In this document: one piece after another, positions 1 to 6,154 of the stretch
How the letters are laid out: every line of letters starts with the position of its first letter
How positions within the stretch are numbered: the stretch's first letter is position 1
Assembly (NCBI GenBank): GCA_016781705.1
Contig: JADDPV010000144.1
Coordinates: 1-13,520 of the forward strand
Direction of reading: 5' to 3'
Length of the DNA: 13,520 nucleotides
From: Rubrobacter sp.
Lineage (GTDB): Bacteria > Actinomycetota > Rubrobacteria > Rubrobacterales > Rubrobacteraceae
Made by a program: the position numbers and the translations under genes
The notes under the pieces: generated by a model
The model's database searches: none
Told to the model about the DNA's origin: nothing
What the model saw: the letters and a program-made list of their open reading frames with translations, nothing else

Positions 1-151
1 CAGATTATCCGTTGCGGCGTTGACGGTGATGATCGTCCTCGTCCTCTACGCGATCTACCGCATCGATTACCCTTACACTGGCGACGTGCGGATGCAACCG
101 GAGGCCTTCGAGCTGGTGCTGGAGAGGATCGAGAGGGACGGCGGGCGCTAG
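1..151 (+). CDS. C-terminus of DUF4239 (bestrophin-like) membrane protein, partial
   Basis: The frame beginning at base 2 is open from the window edge to a TAG at 149-151, giving the last 49 residues of a protein whose start lies outside. It begins with a hydrophobic segment (ALTVMIVLVLYAIYRI), continues with DYPYTGDVRMQPEAFELVL, and ends in a charged tail. A last transmembrane helix followed by a 'D-P-x-x-G-x-V-x-(V/M)-x-P-x-x-F' segment is the typical end of DUF4239 proteins, membrane proteins of unknown function. The family call rests on this C-terminal signature alone. The neighbour at 203-493 is convergent. Confidence 0.6.
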   Translation, partial: RLSVAALTVMIVLVLYAIYRIDYPYTGDVRMQPEAFELVLERIERDGGR

Positions 152-202
152 AGGTCGTTCGGCGCGTCGGCGAGCGGCGCCCCGAGGCCGGCGCTGCTCC
201 GC

Positions 203-493
203 TCAGTCGGCGAGCCTGTAGACGGTGAGGGCCGCCAGGAGGAGCGCGAAGACGATCTGGACGCAGGAGACGCCCAGCGTCGCCGCTACCTGTGACGCCG
301 AGACGCTGCGCAGCAGGAGTTGCAGGGCGACGAGCCCGCCCAAGCCCAAAGCGAAGGCCAGGGCCGCCTTGACCCTGTAGCCCTCGCCGCGCTCCTTCAG
401 GATAGCGAACCCCACCAGAGCCGGGACGTAGAAGGCGAGTGTCAGGGGCACGAGGCGCAAGACCTCGACCGCGAGACCGATGAAAGCGTCCAT
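203..493 (-). CDS. Small membrane protein, three predicted spans, unknown function
   Basis: A 96-residue protein starting with ATG at 493. Nearly all of it is hydrophobic. Three helices are visible at about residues 5-30 (LAVEVLRLVPLTLAFYVPAL), 42-62 (KAALAFALGLGGLVALQLLL) and 66-92 (SASQVAATLGVSCVQIVFAL and on). The only charged stretch is a short KERGEGYRVK loop between spans 1 and 2. I recognise no family. No Shine-Dalgarno sequence precedes the ATG. A TAGCCT hexamer (500-505, minus strand) lies 6 nt before it, which would suit a leaderless transcript. The opposite frame is much less protein-like. It is convergent with the DUF4239 gene. Confidence 0.6.
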   Translation of the reverse strand: MDAFIGLAVEVLRLVPLTLAFYVPALVGFAILKERGEGYRVKAALAFALGLGGLVALQLLLRSVSASQVAATLGVSCVQIVFALLLAALTVYRLAD

Positions 494-499
494 ATAACG

Positions 500-505
500 A
501 GGCTA
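500..505 (-). promoter_or_regulatory. Possible -10 box (TAGCCT) of the small membrane protein gene
   Basis: On the minus strand TAGCCT is followed by 6 nt and then the ATG at 493. This fits a TANNNT box placed so that transcription starts at or next to the start codon. No convincing -35 is visible, so the call rests on position and on the missing ribosome binding site. Confidence 0.25.
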
Positions 506-532
506 CCACAAACTTAGGGTAGCGCCGAAAAT

Positions 533-562
533 TTGCATTACGCGAAGCTGCGCTGATATATT
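533..562 (+). promoter_or_regulatory. Sigma-70-type promoter for the HTH-like gene
   Basis: TTGCAT at 533-538 and TATATT at 557-562 are separated by 18 bp, close to the TTGACA/TATAAT consensus in an AT-rich pocket of GC-rich DNA. The predicted start is near 569. There an AGGAT-AC-ATCCT inverted repeat (566-577) straddles the start, where an operator would lie. No further GC-rich hairpin separates it from the gene at 621. Confidence 0.5.
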
Positions 563-620
563 CGCAGGATACATCCTACGGAAGGTCCAAGACCGCGGTA
601 AGAAGAGGAACGGTGGTGGC

Positions 621-1016
621 GTGGGCATCAATCAGAGAGTCTCGCTCAGGAAGTTCATCGGCGACGTGCAGCGTTGGGTCGAAGAGGGTCGTTCGGACGA
701 CTGGATCGCGAGCGCCCTCGGGACGAGCGCATCGAGTGTGCAGTCCTTCCGTTCGCGCAACGGTATCTACCGCAGGGACGCCTCCTCCGCGCTCGCCAAC
801 CCGATCGACTACGGTGCTTACGAGGGCGTCCTCGAACCGGAAGGCGGACCCGAGGGGAGCCCGGGCGCCTGGTTCGACCCGGCGGTCGGAGACGACCCTC
901 GCTGGCAGGGTCGCTGGAGCGGGGTCGGCAAGGTCGAGGTTCGCCTCAGCCCGAAGTGCATCGTAATCGTTGGACGCGGCCGGGCGGTGGAGCGATCCGG
1001 GTTCCCGACGGTATAA
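621..1016 (+). CDS. Small HTH-like protein upstream of rnpB, unknown function
   Basis: A 131-residue protein with a GTG start at 621 and a purine-rich AGAAGAGGAA at 601-610 as a possible weak ribosome binding site. Residues about 5-50 resemble a homeodomain-like helix-turn-helix: a first helix around LRKFIGDVQRWVEEGRSDDW, then IASALGTSASSVQSFRSRNGI, similar in shape to 'IA..LG.S..SV....R..GI' recognition units. The middle is rich in Gly, Pro and acidic residues. The C-terminus has a short strand-like segment (KVEVRLSPKCIVIVG). The HTH reading is from pattern only. The stop codon TAA (1014-1016) lies inside the -10 box of rnpB, so the two loci are interlocked. Two other plus-strand frames are open here, so some doubt remains about the coding frame. 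Confidence 0.55.
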   Translation: MGINQRVSLRKFIGDVQRWVEEGRSDDWIASALGTSASSVQSFRSRNGIYRRDASSALANPIDYGAYEGVLEPEGGPEGSPGAWFDPAVGDDPRWQGRWSGVGKVEVRLSPKCIVIVGRGRAVERSGFPTV

Positions 1017-1017
1017 T
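1012..1017 (+). promoter_or_regulatory. -10 box (TATAAT) of rnpB
   Basis: A perfect TATAAT at 1012-1017 lies 6 nt before position 1024, where the RNase P RNA begins by the pairing of its P1 stem. No good -35 is seen; the best candidate at 18-bp spacing is TGGAGC (988-993). The box includes the stop codon of the upstream gene. Confidence 0.7.
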
Positions 1018-1023
1018 CCATAA

Positions 1024-1458
1024 GGAGGTTCGGGCCGTCCGACCCGTCGCTGCGCCGCCGGGGTTTACCTCCGGGGCGTAGAGCAAAGTCCGGACTCGTA
1101 GCAGAGGCCGCTCGGGCCAACAACCCGAGGGGCGGGGGACGCAAGGCCCCCGCCACGTCAAGTGCAACAGAGAGCAGACCAGCCGATGGTTGGAAAAAAC
1201 CGCGCCAGAGACGCGGTCCCCAACACAGGTGATGGGTGAAAGGGTGGGGTAAGAGCCCACCGGCGGTACCCCGTGAGGGGCCGGCCAGGTAAACCACCGG
1301 TGCGAGCAAGCCAAATTGTCTCGCGGGTGCACCCTTCGGGGTGCAACCCCGAGCTGGTAGGCGCGGCTCCTCCCAGGAGGAGCCCGGGAGGGTAGCCCTT
1401 CCCGGAGATGGATGGCGGGATAGAGCAGAATCCGGCTTACGGGACGGCCCGGATCTCG
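1024..1458 (+). ncRNA. rnpB: RNase P RNA, bacterial type A
   Basis: This is the catalytic RNA of ribonuclease P, which removes 5' leaders from tRNA precursors. The ends are set by helix P1: CGGGCCGTCC (1031-1040) pairs perfectly with GGACGGCCCG (1442-1451), and 1025-1030 continues the helix with 1452-1457. Conserved core elements appear in order: GAGCAAAGTCCGGACTC (1081-1097, P4 5' strand region), ACAGAGA (1167-1173), the GGTAAACC L15 region (1288-1295) that binds the tRNA CCA end, and GCAGAATCCGGCTTAC (P4 3' side, about 1425-1440). Length (about 435 nt) and GC-rich peripheral helices fit actinobacterial type A. The first core block has C where GAGGAAAGT is the form I expect. No clear terminator follows before the sdh promoter. 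Confidence 0.96.
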
Positions 1459-1513
1459 CCGGCGGGGGCACCAGGCGAACAAAAGTTTCACAAAAGCACG
1501 GGACGCAATACTC

Positions 1514-1519
1514 TATACT
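1514..1519 (+). promoter_or_regulatory. Possible -10 box for the sdh operon
   Basis: TATACT at 1514-1519 lies in a locally AT-rich stretch (1478-1520) between rnpB and sdhC, 52 nt before the TTG start. The best -35-like sequence, TTTCAC at 1486-1491, is 22 bp upstream, which is too far. The -10 is therefore plausible but the promoter is incomplete by consensus. Confidence 0.35.
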
Positions 1520-1557
1520 TCGTTGGCGTCGAACGTCGCTGCGTGATGGCGAGAGGA

Positions 1558-1563
1558 AGGGAG
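1558..1563 (+). promoter_or_regulatory. Ribosome binding site deciding the sdhC start
   Basis: AGGGAG at 1558-1563 within the purine run AGAGGAAGGGAGAG stands 8 nt before TTG 1572. The open frame extends up to 1341 but that part overlaps rnpB, and no better start lies between. This supports TTG at 1572. Confidence 0.6.
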
Positions 1564-1571
1564 AGCAGGTA

Positions 1572-2336
1572 TTGGCTTACGGTGACATAGCCAGGTCGAC
1601 GACCGGTGTCCTCAGGCGGTTGCCGTGGTGGACGGGTCCTATCGCCGTCACCGCCGCGTTGGTGGGTTTCGGGATCTACGTATTCGTCACGGTGATGTTG
1701 TTTGACAGGGGCGAGTACGAGAACTACCTCTCGCCGTTCTACTCCCCGCCGGTCGGAGGAGAATCCTTCTTACCAGCCTGGCTCTCGCCGGCGATCTTCA
1801 TCCTCTGGCTACCGCTGGGCTTCCGGGCCACGTGCTACTATTATCGCAAGGCTTACTACCGGGCCTTCTTCTGGGATCCGCCGGCCTGCTCCAGCAAGGC
1901 CCAGCAACGCGAACTGCGCGGCCCAGAGCATTACAGGGGCGAAACGGCGCTCTTCGTTTGGAACAACATCCACCGGTACTTCATGTATGGCTCATTCGTG
2001 TTGCTCGTGTTCCTCACGATAGACACGGTCAGGGCGTTCTTGCCCGAGGGGTCGTTCGGGATCACCTTGGGGTCCCTGATCTTCCTGGTCAACGTCTCGC
2101 TGCTGTGGACCTATAGCCTTTCTTGCCACTCCCTGCGGCACGTGATAGGCGGGTCGGTGGACTGCTACTCCTGCGTCAAGGGCGGCAACGCCCGGCGTAA
2201 GGCGTACAACTGGTTGAGCGTGTTGAACAGGCAGCACGCGCTCTGGGCCTGGCTCAGCCTGTTCTCGCTCCTGATCACGGACGTGTACATACGATTGCTC
2301 CTCGCGGGTGTAATAACGGACTTCAGGTTGGTGTAG
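1572..2336 (+). CDS. sdhC: Succinate dehydrogenase membrane anchor subunit (Sdh1 type)
   Basis: A 254-residue integral membrane subunit that anchors the SdhA/SdhB dimer and passes electrons to menaquinone. Five spans are visible: about 22-44, 69-87, 136-153, 162-184 and 219-245. Motifs typical of the large actinobacterial form are RATCYYYRKAYYR (85-97) followed by FFWDPPAC, the NNIHRYF segment (131-137), and SCHSLRHVIGGSVDCYSC (184-201). The last gives Cys185, His186, His190, Cys198 and Cys201. A mycobacterial Sdh1 structure has been reported with a membrane-embedded Rieske-type [2Fe-2S] centre, so these Cys/His residues are candidate cofactor ligands (inference). The TTG start is chosen from the ribosome binding site; upstream frame overlaps rnpB. 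The stop is 3 nt before sdhA. Confidence 0.88.
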   Translation: MAYGDIARSTTGVLRRLPWWTGPIAVTAALVGFGIYVFVTVMLFDRGEYENYLSPFYSPPVGGESFLPAWLSPAIFILWLPLGFRATCYYYRKAYYRAFFWDPPACSSKAQQRELRGPEHYRGETALFVWNNIHRYFMYGSFVLLVFLTIDTVRAFLPEGSFGITLGSLIFLVNVSLLWTYSLSCHSLRHVIGGSVDCYSCVKGGNARRKAYNWLSVLNRQHALWAWLSLFSLLITDVYIRLLLAGVITDFRLV

Positions 2337-2339
2337 AAG

Positions 2340-4091
2340 ATGGATGCGAACGGACACGCTAACGGCTCCTCCCCGCACGAGGTCAGGGAACACGACGTAC
2401 TGATCATCGGCGCCGGCGGTGCGGGCCTCAGAGCTGCGGTCGCCGCCACCGAGCGCGGGCTCTCCGTCGGTGTCGTCACCAAAAGCCTGCTCGGCAAGGC
2501 GCACACCGTCATGGCCGAGGGCGGCATCGCGGCCTCTCTGGGGAACGTGGACCCGGCCGACGGTTGGCAAACGCACTTCAAGGACACCTTGAAGAGCGGC
2601 AAGTTCATCAACAACTGGCGCATGGCGGAGTTGTTCTCAAAAGAGGCCCCGGATCGGGTCTACGAGCTGGAGCAGTGGGGCGCGCTCTTCAACCGGACGG
2701 CCGAGGGCAAGATCTCGCAACGTCCCTTCGGCGCGCACACCTACCGCCGTCTCTGCCACGTCGGCGACCGCACGGGCCTGGAGCTGATCCGGACCATGCA
2801 GGAGAAGGTTCTCGCCACCGACACGCAGGTCTACATGGAGACCGCGGTGACGAAGCTGTTCAAGAACAGCGAGGGCCGTGTCGTCGGCGCTTTAGCGTAC
2901 ACGCGCGAGACGGGCAAGTTTATCCACTTCAAGACGAAGGCGGTCGTGCTTGCGACCGGCGGATGGGGGCGCATCTACAAGGTCACCTCGAACTCCTGGG
3001 AGGGGACGGGGGACGGCGCGGTTCTCGCCTACGACGCCGGAGCGGAGCTGGTGGACATGGAGATGGTGCAGTTCCACCCGACGGGGATGGTCTGGCCTCC
3101 GGGCGTGCGCGGTCTGCTCGTTACCGAGGGCGTGCGCGGCGAAGGCGGCCTGCTCAGGAACTCCAAGGGCGAGCGTTACATGGAGCGGTACGACAAGGAG
3201 AGGATGGAGCTCAGTTCGCGCGACGTGGTCGCCCGGGCGAACTACACGGAGGTGCAGGAGGGGCGAGGCTCGCCGCACGGTGGGGTCTTCCTGGACATTA
3301 CGCACCTCGGGTACAGAGGCATCATGAAGAAGCTGCCGACGATGCACGAGCAGTTCCTCAAGCTTGCGGACATAGACATCTCCAAGGAGCCGATGGAGGT
3401 CTTCCCGACGATCCACTACACGATGGGCGGCGTGAAGGTAGACCCGGAGACGTGCGCGACGAACGTGCCGGGTCTCTTCGCGGCCGGCGAGGTCGCAGGC
3501 GGGTTGCACGGGGCGAACCGGCTCGGCGGCAACTCGCTCTCCGACCTGCTCGTCTTCGGGCGCAGGGCAGGGATGGGCGCGGCCGAGTACGTCAAGAGCA
3601 ACGGGTACTCGACGGAGATCCGGGAAGAAGAGCTGAACGCCGAGAAGAAGCGCGTCATGGCACCGCTGGAGAAGCGAGAGGGGGAGAACCCGTACAAGAT
3701 CCAGCAAGAGCTCCAGGAGACGATGATGGAGCACGCCAACCTCATGCGCAACGAGGATTCCTTGAAGGAAGGGCTCGGGAAGGTGCTGGCGCTCAAGGAC
3801 CGGCTGCCGAATATCGGGGTTGGGGGCTCGACGCTCTTCAACCCCGGCTGGCACACGGCGCAGGACGTGAGGCACCTGATCCAGATCTCCGAGATCATCA
3901 TCCGATGCGCCTTGGAGCGCACCGAGCGCCGCGGCGCGCAGTGGCGCCTAGATTACGACGGGCCGGACGAGGAGTTGGGCAGAGTCAACCTGATCTCCAA
4001 AAAGGACCAACAGGGCGAGGTGGGTATAGAGAAGCGGGAGATACCGCCGATGCCCGAGCACCTGGCGAAGCTGTTCGAGGAGGGCGAGTAG
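2340..4091 (+). CDS. sdhA: Succinate dehydrogenase flavoprotein subunit
   Basis: A 583-residue subunit that oxidises succinate to fumarate with covalently bound FAD, on the cytoplasmic side of the membrane. Visible features: the dinucleotide-binding GAGGAG (24-29) in HDVLIIGAGGAGLRAA; the covalent FAD histidine His55 in KAHTVMAEGGI; FHPTGM with His246; TEGVRGEGG from 262; SRDVVAR (293-299) with the catalytic arginine, probably Arg294; and HGANRLGGNSL (390-400), a flavin/substrate-binding loop. Length is normal for the family. It starts 3 nt after the sdhC stop and ends directly against the sdhB ATG, so the three genes should be translationally coupled. Fumarate reductase is closely related; the operon order C-A-B and aerobic-type neighbours favour succinate oxidation. 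Confidence 0.95.
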   Translation: MDANGHANGSSPHEVREHDVLIIGAGGAGLRAAVAATERGLSVGVVTKSLLGKAHTVMAEGGIAASLGNVDPADGWQTHFKDTLKSGKFINNWRMAELFSKEAPDRVYELEQWGALFNRTAEGKISQRPFGAHTYRRLCHVGDRTGLELIRTMQEKVLATDTQVYMETAVTKLFKNSEGRVVGALAYTRETGKFIHFKTKAVVLATGGWGRIYKVTSNSWEGTGDGAVLAYDAGAELVDMEMVQFHPTGMVWPPGVRGLLVTEGVRGEGGLLRNSKGERYMERYDKERMELSSRDVVARANYTEVQEGRGSPHGGVFLDITHLGYRGIMKKLPTMHEQFLKLADIDISKEPMEVFPTIHYTMGGVKVDPETCATNVPGLFAAGEVAGGLHGANRLGGNSLSDLLVFGRRAGMGAAEYVKSNGYSTEIREEELNAEKKRVMAPLEKREGENPYKIQQELQETMMEHANLMRNEDSLKEGLGKVLALKDRLPNIGVGGSTLFNPGWHTAQDVRHLIQISEIIIRCALERTERRGAQWRLDYDGPDEELGRVNLISKKDQQGEVGIEKREIPPMPEHLAKLFEEGE

Positions 4092-4979
4092 ATGAGTGAT
4101 AGTGCCGCCGAGCAGAAGGGCATGGCCTCCAAGGCGCACGCCGAGGTTCATAGCGACGAAGAGGCCACCTTAGAGGGCAAGAGCTACCGGCTCAAGATCT
4201 TCCGCGGCGACGCCGAGGGCGGTAAGGAGGTCGAGTACGAGATAGAGGCCATCGAGGGGATGGTAGTCCTCGACGCGGTGCTGAAGATTCAGGCCGAGCA
4301 GGCCAACGACCTCGCGGTGCGCTGGAATTGTAAGGCGGCGCACTGCGGCTCGTGCAGCGCGGAGATCAATGGTCGGCCCAAGCTCCTGTGCAAGACGCGC
4401 GTCGAGGAGTACGAGGGGCAGGAGATACGCGTCCATCCCATACGCGCCTTCCCCGTTATAAAGGACCTCGTCTCCGACGTCTCGTGGAACTACGGCGTCT
4501 CCGCCCAGATCCAGCCGTTCACCACGAGCGAGCAGGCGCCTTTCACGATGTACGAGGAGGATGTCGAGCGCCTCTACGAGCCCAAGAAGTGCATCGAGTG
4601 CTTCATGTGTCAGGACGTCTGCCACGTGCTGCGCACCCACCACAAGCACCCCGAGTTCGCGGGCCCGCGCTTCTTCGTGCGGTCGCAGTGGCTGGAGATG
4701 CACCCGAAGGACGAGGGCAACCGGCTGCAGTTCCTCAAGGAGGGGCGGGGTGGCGTGCAGCTATGCAACATCACCAAATGCTGCTCGGAGGTGTGCCCCG
4801 TGGGCATCCATATCACCGACAACTCCATCATCCCCCTGAAGGAGCGCGTCGCCGACGAGTACTACGACCCGGCCAAGTGGCTGATGCGCAAGATCCGGGG
4901 CCGGAGGAACGGCTCGTCTAACGGCAACGGCGGCACGCGCAGCACCCACGCCCGCGCCGGCATCCGGACGAACGGATAA
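4092..4979 (+). CDS. sdhB: Succinate dehydrogenase iron-sulfur subunit
   Basis: A 295-residue electron-transfer subunit linking SdhA flavin to the membrane anchor. Three cluster motifs are complete: [2Fe-2S] with Cys80, Cys85, Cys88 and Cys100 in the ferredoxin fold; [4Fe-4S] with CIECFMCQDVC (Cys167, 170, 173, 177); and [3Fe-4S] with CNITKCCSEVCP (Cys225, 231, 235), whose last Cys and the preceding CIEC region share Cys in the usual way. The N-terminal 30 residues are a polar extension, and the C-terminal 25 residues are a low-complexity Ser/Asn/Gly tail, both outside the conserved core. ATG 4092 abuts the sdhA stop with no gap. The operon ends at the terminator at 5016-5052. Confidence 0.95.
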   Translation: MSDSAAEQKGMASKAHAEVHSDEEATLEGKSYRLKIFRGDAEGGKEVEYEIEAIEGMVVLDAVLKIQAEQANDLAVRWNCKAAHCGSCSAEINGRPKLLCKTRVEEYEGQEIRVHPIRAFPVIKDLVSDVSWNYGVSAQIQPFTTSEQAPFTMYEEDVERLYEPKKCIECFMCQDVCHVLRTHHKHPEFAGPRFFVRSQWLEMHPKDEGNRLQFLKEGRGGVQLCNITKCCSEVCPVGIHITDNSIIPLKERVADEYYDPAKWLMRKIRGRRNGSSNGNGGTRSTHARAGIRTNG

Positions 4980-5015
4980 TAGAGCTGTTTAGAACTTCAG
5001 CTTGGTCTGCAAGCC

Positions 5016-5052
5016 AGCATAAGGAGGGAGCGAATTGCTCCCTCCTTATGCT
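5016..5052 (+). terminator. Terminator hairpin of the sdh operon
   Basis: AGCATAAGGAGGGAGC (5016-5031) pairs perfectly with GCTCCCTCCTTATGCT (5037-5052), a 16-bp stem with a 5-nt GAATT loop, 37 nt after the sdhB stop. The T tract is only TTT (5052-5054), so termination would rely mostly on the stem. As a perfect hairpin it could also stop transcription coming from the tRNA on the minus strand. Confidence 0.8.
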
Positions 5053-5128
5053 TTGCGAACCTCTCTGGAACGCTTCTGTTGGTAGTTACTCCGTATGGCG
5101 CCATCGGGCATGAACTGAATGGTTGAAG

Positions 5129-5156
5129 CTGACTTACTGAAGTGCTGAGATGCTGA
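5129..5156. repeat. Four CTGA tetramers at an exact 8-nt period
   Basis: CTGA occurs at 5129, 5137, 5145 and 5153, each exactly 8 nt from the next; a fifth is at 5115, out of phase. The spacers differ (CTTA, AGTG, GATG). This lies in the less GC-rich stretch between the sdh terminator and the 3' end of the tRNA. It may be chance; no function is assigned. The rest of 5055-5169 shows no gene. Confidence 0.4.
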
Positions 5157-5169
5157 TAAGTTACGCGAG

Positions 5170-5242
5170 AGCGGACGACGGGCTTCGAACCCGCGACCTC
5201 CAGCTTGGGAAGCTGGCGCTCTACCAACTGAGCTACGTCCGC
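5170..5242 (-). tRNA. tRNA-Gly (anticodon CCC)
   Basis: On the minus strand a full cloverleaf folds: acceptor GCGGACG/CGTCCGC, D arm GCTC-AGTTGGTA-GAGC, anticodon stem CCAGC/GCTGG with loop TTCCCAA (anticodon CCC, reading GGG), variable AGGTC, T arm GCGGG-TTCGAAG-CCCGT. The discriminator is T (position 5170), as usual for bacterial tRNA-Gly. CCA is not encoded (the next bases are CTC), so the CCA-adding enzyme must supply it. Confidence 0.97.
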
Positions 5243-5252
5243 GTGAGGAAAG

Positions 5253-5258
5253 ATTTTA
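5253..5258 (-). promoter_or_regulatory. Possible -10 box of the tRNA-Gly gene
   Basis: TAAAAT on the minus strand lies 10 nt before the first base of the mature tRNA, inside an AT-rich pocket. That leaves a very short 5' leader for RNase P. No convincing -35 is visible. Confidence 0.45.
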
Positions 5259-5286
5259 CCACGATGAGCGTAGCCCTCGCTTGGCG

Positions 5287-5790
5287 ATGAACCTTCCCGA
5301 GTACAACTTCTGCCCATGTTGCGGCGGCCGGCTCGGGTTGCGCGTCCTCAAGGAGGGCGAGCCGGAGCGGATGGTGTGCGACAGCTGCGGCTTTGTCTTC
5401 TACCAGGGGCCGAAGCTGGTGGCGGCCTCTATCTTCGAGTTGAGCGGAGGGATAGTCCTCGTTCAGAGGGACATAGAGCCGGGCTACGGGAAGTGGACAT
5501 TTCCGGGTGGGTTCGTGGAGCGGGGGGAGGTCGCGGAGGCCGCCGCGAGACGCGAGGCGATGGAGGAGACTGGGCTGAAGATCGAGGTGGGGGAGGTCGT
5601 CGGCCTTTATTCCTATGAGGATCAGGTGCCCGTGATCGCGGTCTTCGCCGGGCGCGTGACGGGCGGGGAGCCGGCGCCTTTGGATGAGACGATGGCCGTC
5701 GAGGTGTTCCCGCGCGAAGGGTTGCCCTGGTCGGAGATGGCCTTCCCGAGCACGGAGCAAGCGCTGAAGGACTACCTTCGGAGGTTTTAG
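5287..5790 (+). CDS. Nudix hydrolase with N-terminal zinc ribbon
   Basis: A 167-residue cytosolic hydrolase expected to cleave a nucleoside diphosphate linked to another moiety. Residues 9-35 form a small zinc ribbon: CPCCGG (Cys9, 11/12) and CDSCG (Cys31, 34). The Nudix box is complete at 75-97, GFVERGEVAEAAARREAMEETGL in two halves: the G-x5-E part and the REAMEETGL part with the metal-binding glutamates. PGYGKWTFPGG just before it is also typical. Zinc ribbons precede Nudix domains in NADH pyrophosphatase-like and ADP-ribose/NAD-related families, but the substrate cannot be told from sequence. ATG 5287 is preferred; TTG 5281 in the same frame is an alternative. Neither has a good ribosome binding site. 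An AGGAGG for the next locus overlaps the stop. Confidence 0.85.
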   Translation: MNLPEYNFCPCCGGRLGLRVLKEGEPERMVCDSCGFVFYQGPKLVAASIFELSGGIVLVQRDIEPGYGKWTFPGGFVERGEVAEAAARREAMEETGLKIEVGEVVGLYSYEDQVPVIAVFAGRVTGGEPAPLDETMAVEVFPREGLPWSEMAFPSTEQALKDYLRRF

Positions 5791-5803
5791 GAGGCCGGTA
5801 GCG

Positions 5804-6147
5804 ATGGTGGAATCCACAGTCCGTCATGTCCGTGCTCGCGGACGGCGGGCCCTGGCGTGAGCCGGAGCTCGGCGGCGAGCACACGGGGGAGCGGGGCGTA
5901 GGCGGTGCTGGGCATGAGATCCGGGAAGCGGGAAGAATCACCCGGGGGACCCTCCGCTGCGCGTGCGAGGTCGTCGAGCACGGGGAGCGGATCGTGGCCC
6001 TGATCGGCTGGTCTCCTCGACGCGCGGCGGGAAGGCACCAGAGGGTAAGGAGGTCGACGTGTACCGCGTGCGCGGGGGCAGGGCAGGATCGTCGAGGCAC
6101 ACTTCCACACGGACAACCTGGAGCAAGACGAGGAGTTCTGGGCGTAG
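5804..6147 (+). pseudogene. Broken NTF2/SnoaL-like gene
   Basis: A good ribosome binding site (AGGAGG, 5789-5794) precedes ATG 5804, which begins MVESTVRHVR. The sense then continues in another frame as LADGG, and after a poorly readable middle reappears as CEVVEHGERIVALIGWS (to about 6015). It then jumps to STRGGKAPEGKEVDVYRVRGG, and jumps again to GRIVEAHFHTDNLEQDEEFW ending at TAG 6145-6147. Joined, the C-terminal half reads like the end of a SnoaL-like polyketide-cyclase/NTF2 fold protein. The last shift coincides with a tandem GCAGG-GCAGG (5 bp) near 6090. At least three frame changes make a working product unlikely. Sequencing error is the alternative, though neighbouring genes are clean. 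Confidence 0.6.
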
Positions 6148-6154
6148 GGCCCCG

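Noticed and set aside
818..1491. Long minus-strand open frames (217 and 181 codons) across the rnpB region
   Set aside because: They run antisense through the RNase P RNA, whose structure explains this sequence. Their translations are Pro/Arg-rich and have no protein-like pattern.
1341..1571. Upstream extension of sdhC from ATG 1341
   Set aside because: The extra 77 residues overlap the 3' part of rnpB and are unlike an SdhC N-terminus. TTG 1572 has a ribosome binding site.
2892..3922. Minus-strand open frames of 327 and 168 codons inside sdhA
   Set aside because: sdhA is unmistakable on the plus strand, and antisense open frames are common in GC-rich genes.
4997..5317. Minus-strand frame of 106 codons containing DVAQLVERQ
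   Set aside because: This is the well-known false translation of a tRNA gene; the frame crosses tRNA-Gly and a terminator.
5787..6150. Minus-strand frame reading PSTAYAPLPRVLAAELRLTP opposite the broken NTF2-like gene
   Set aside because: It is open only as a run-on of a shadow frame of the CoaC-type gene, and I recognise no family. The plus-strand pieces with a ribosome binding site explain the region better.
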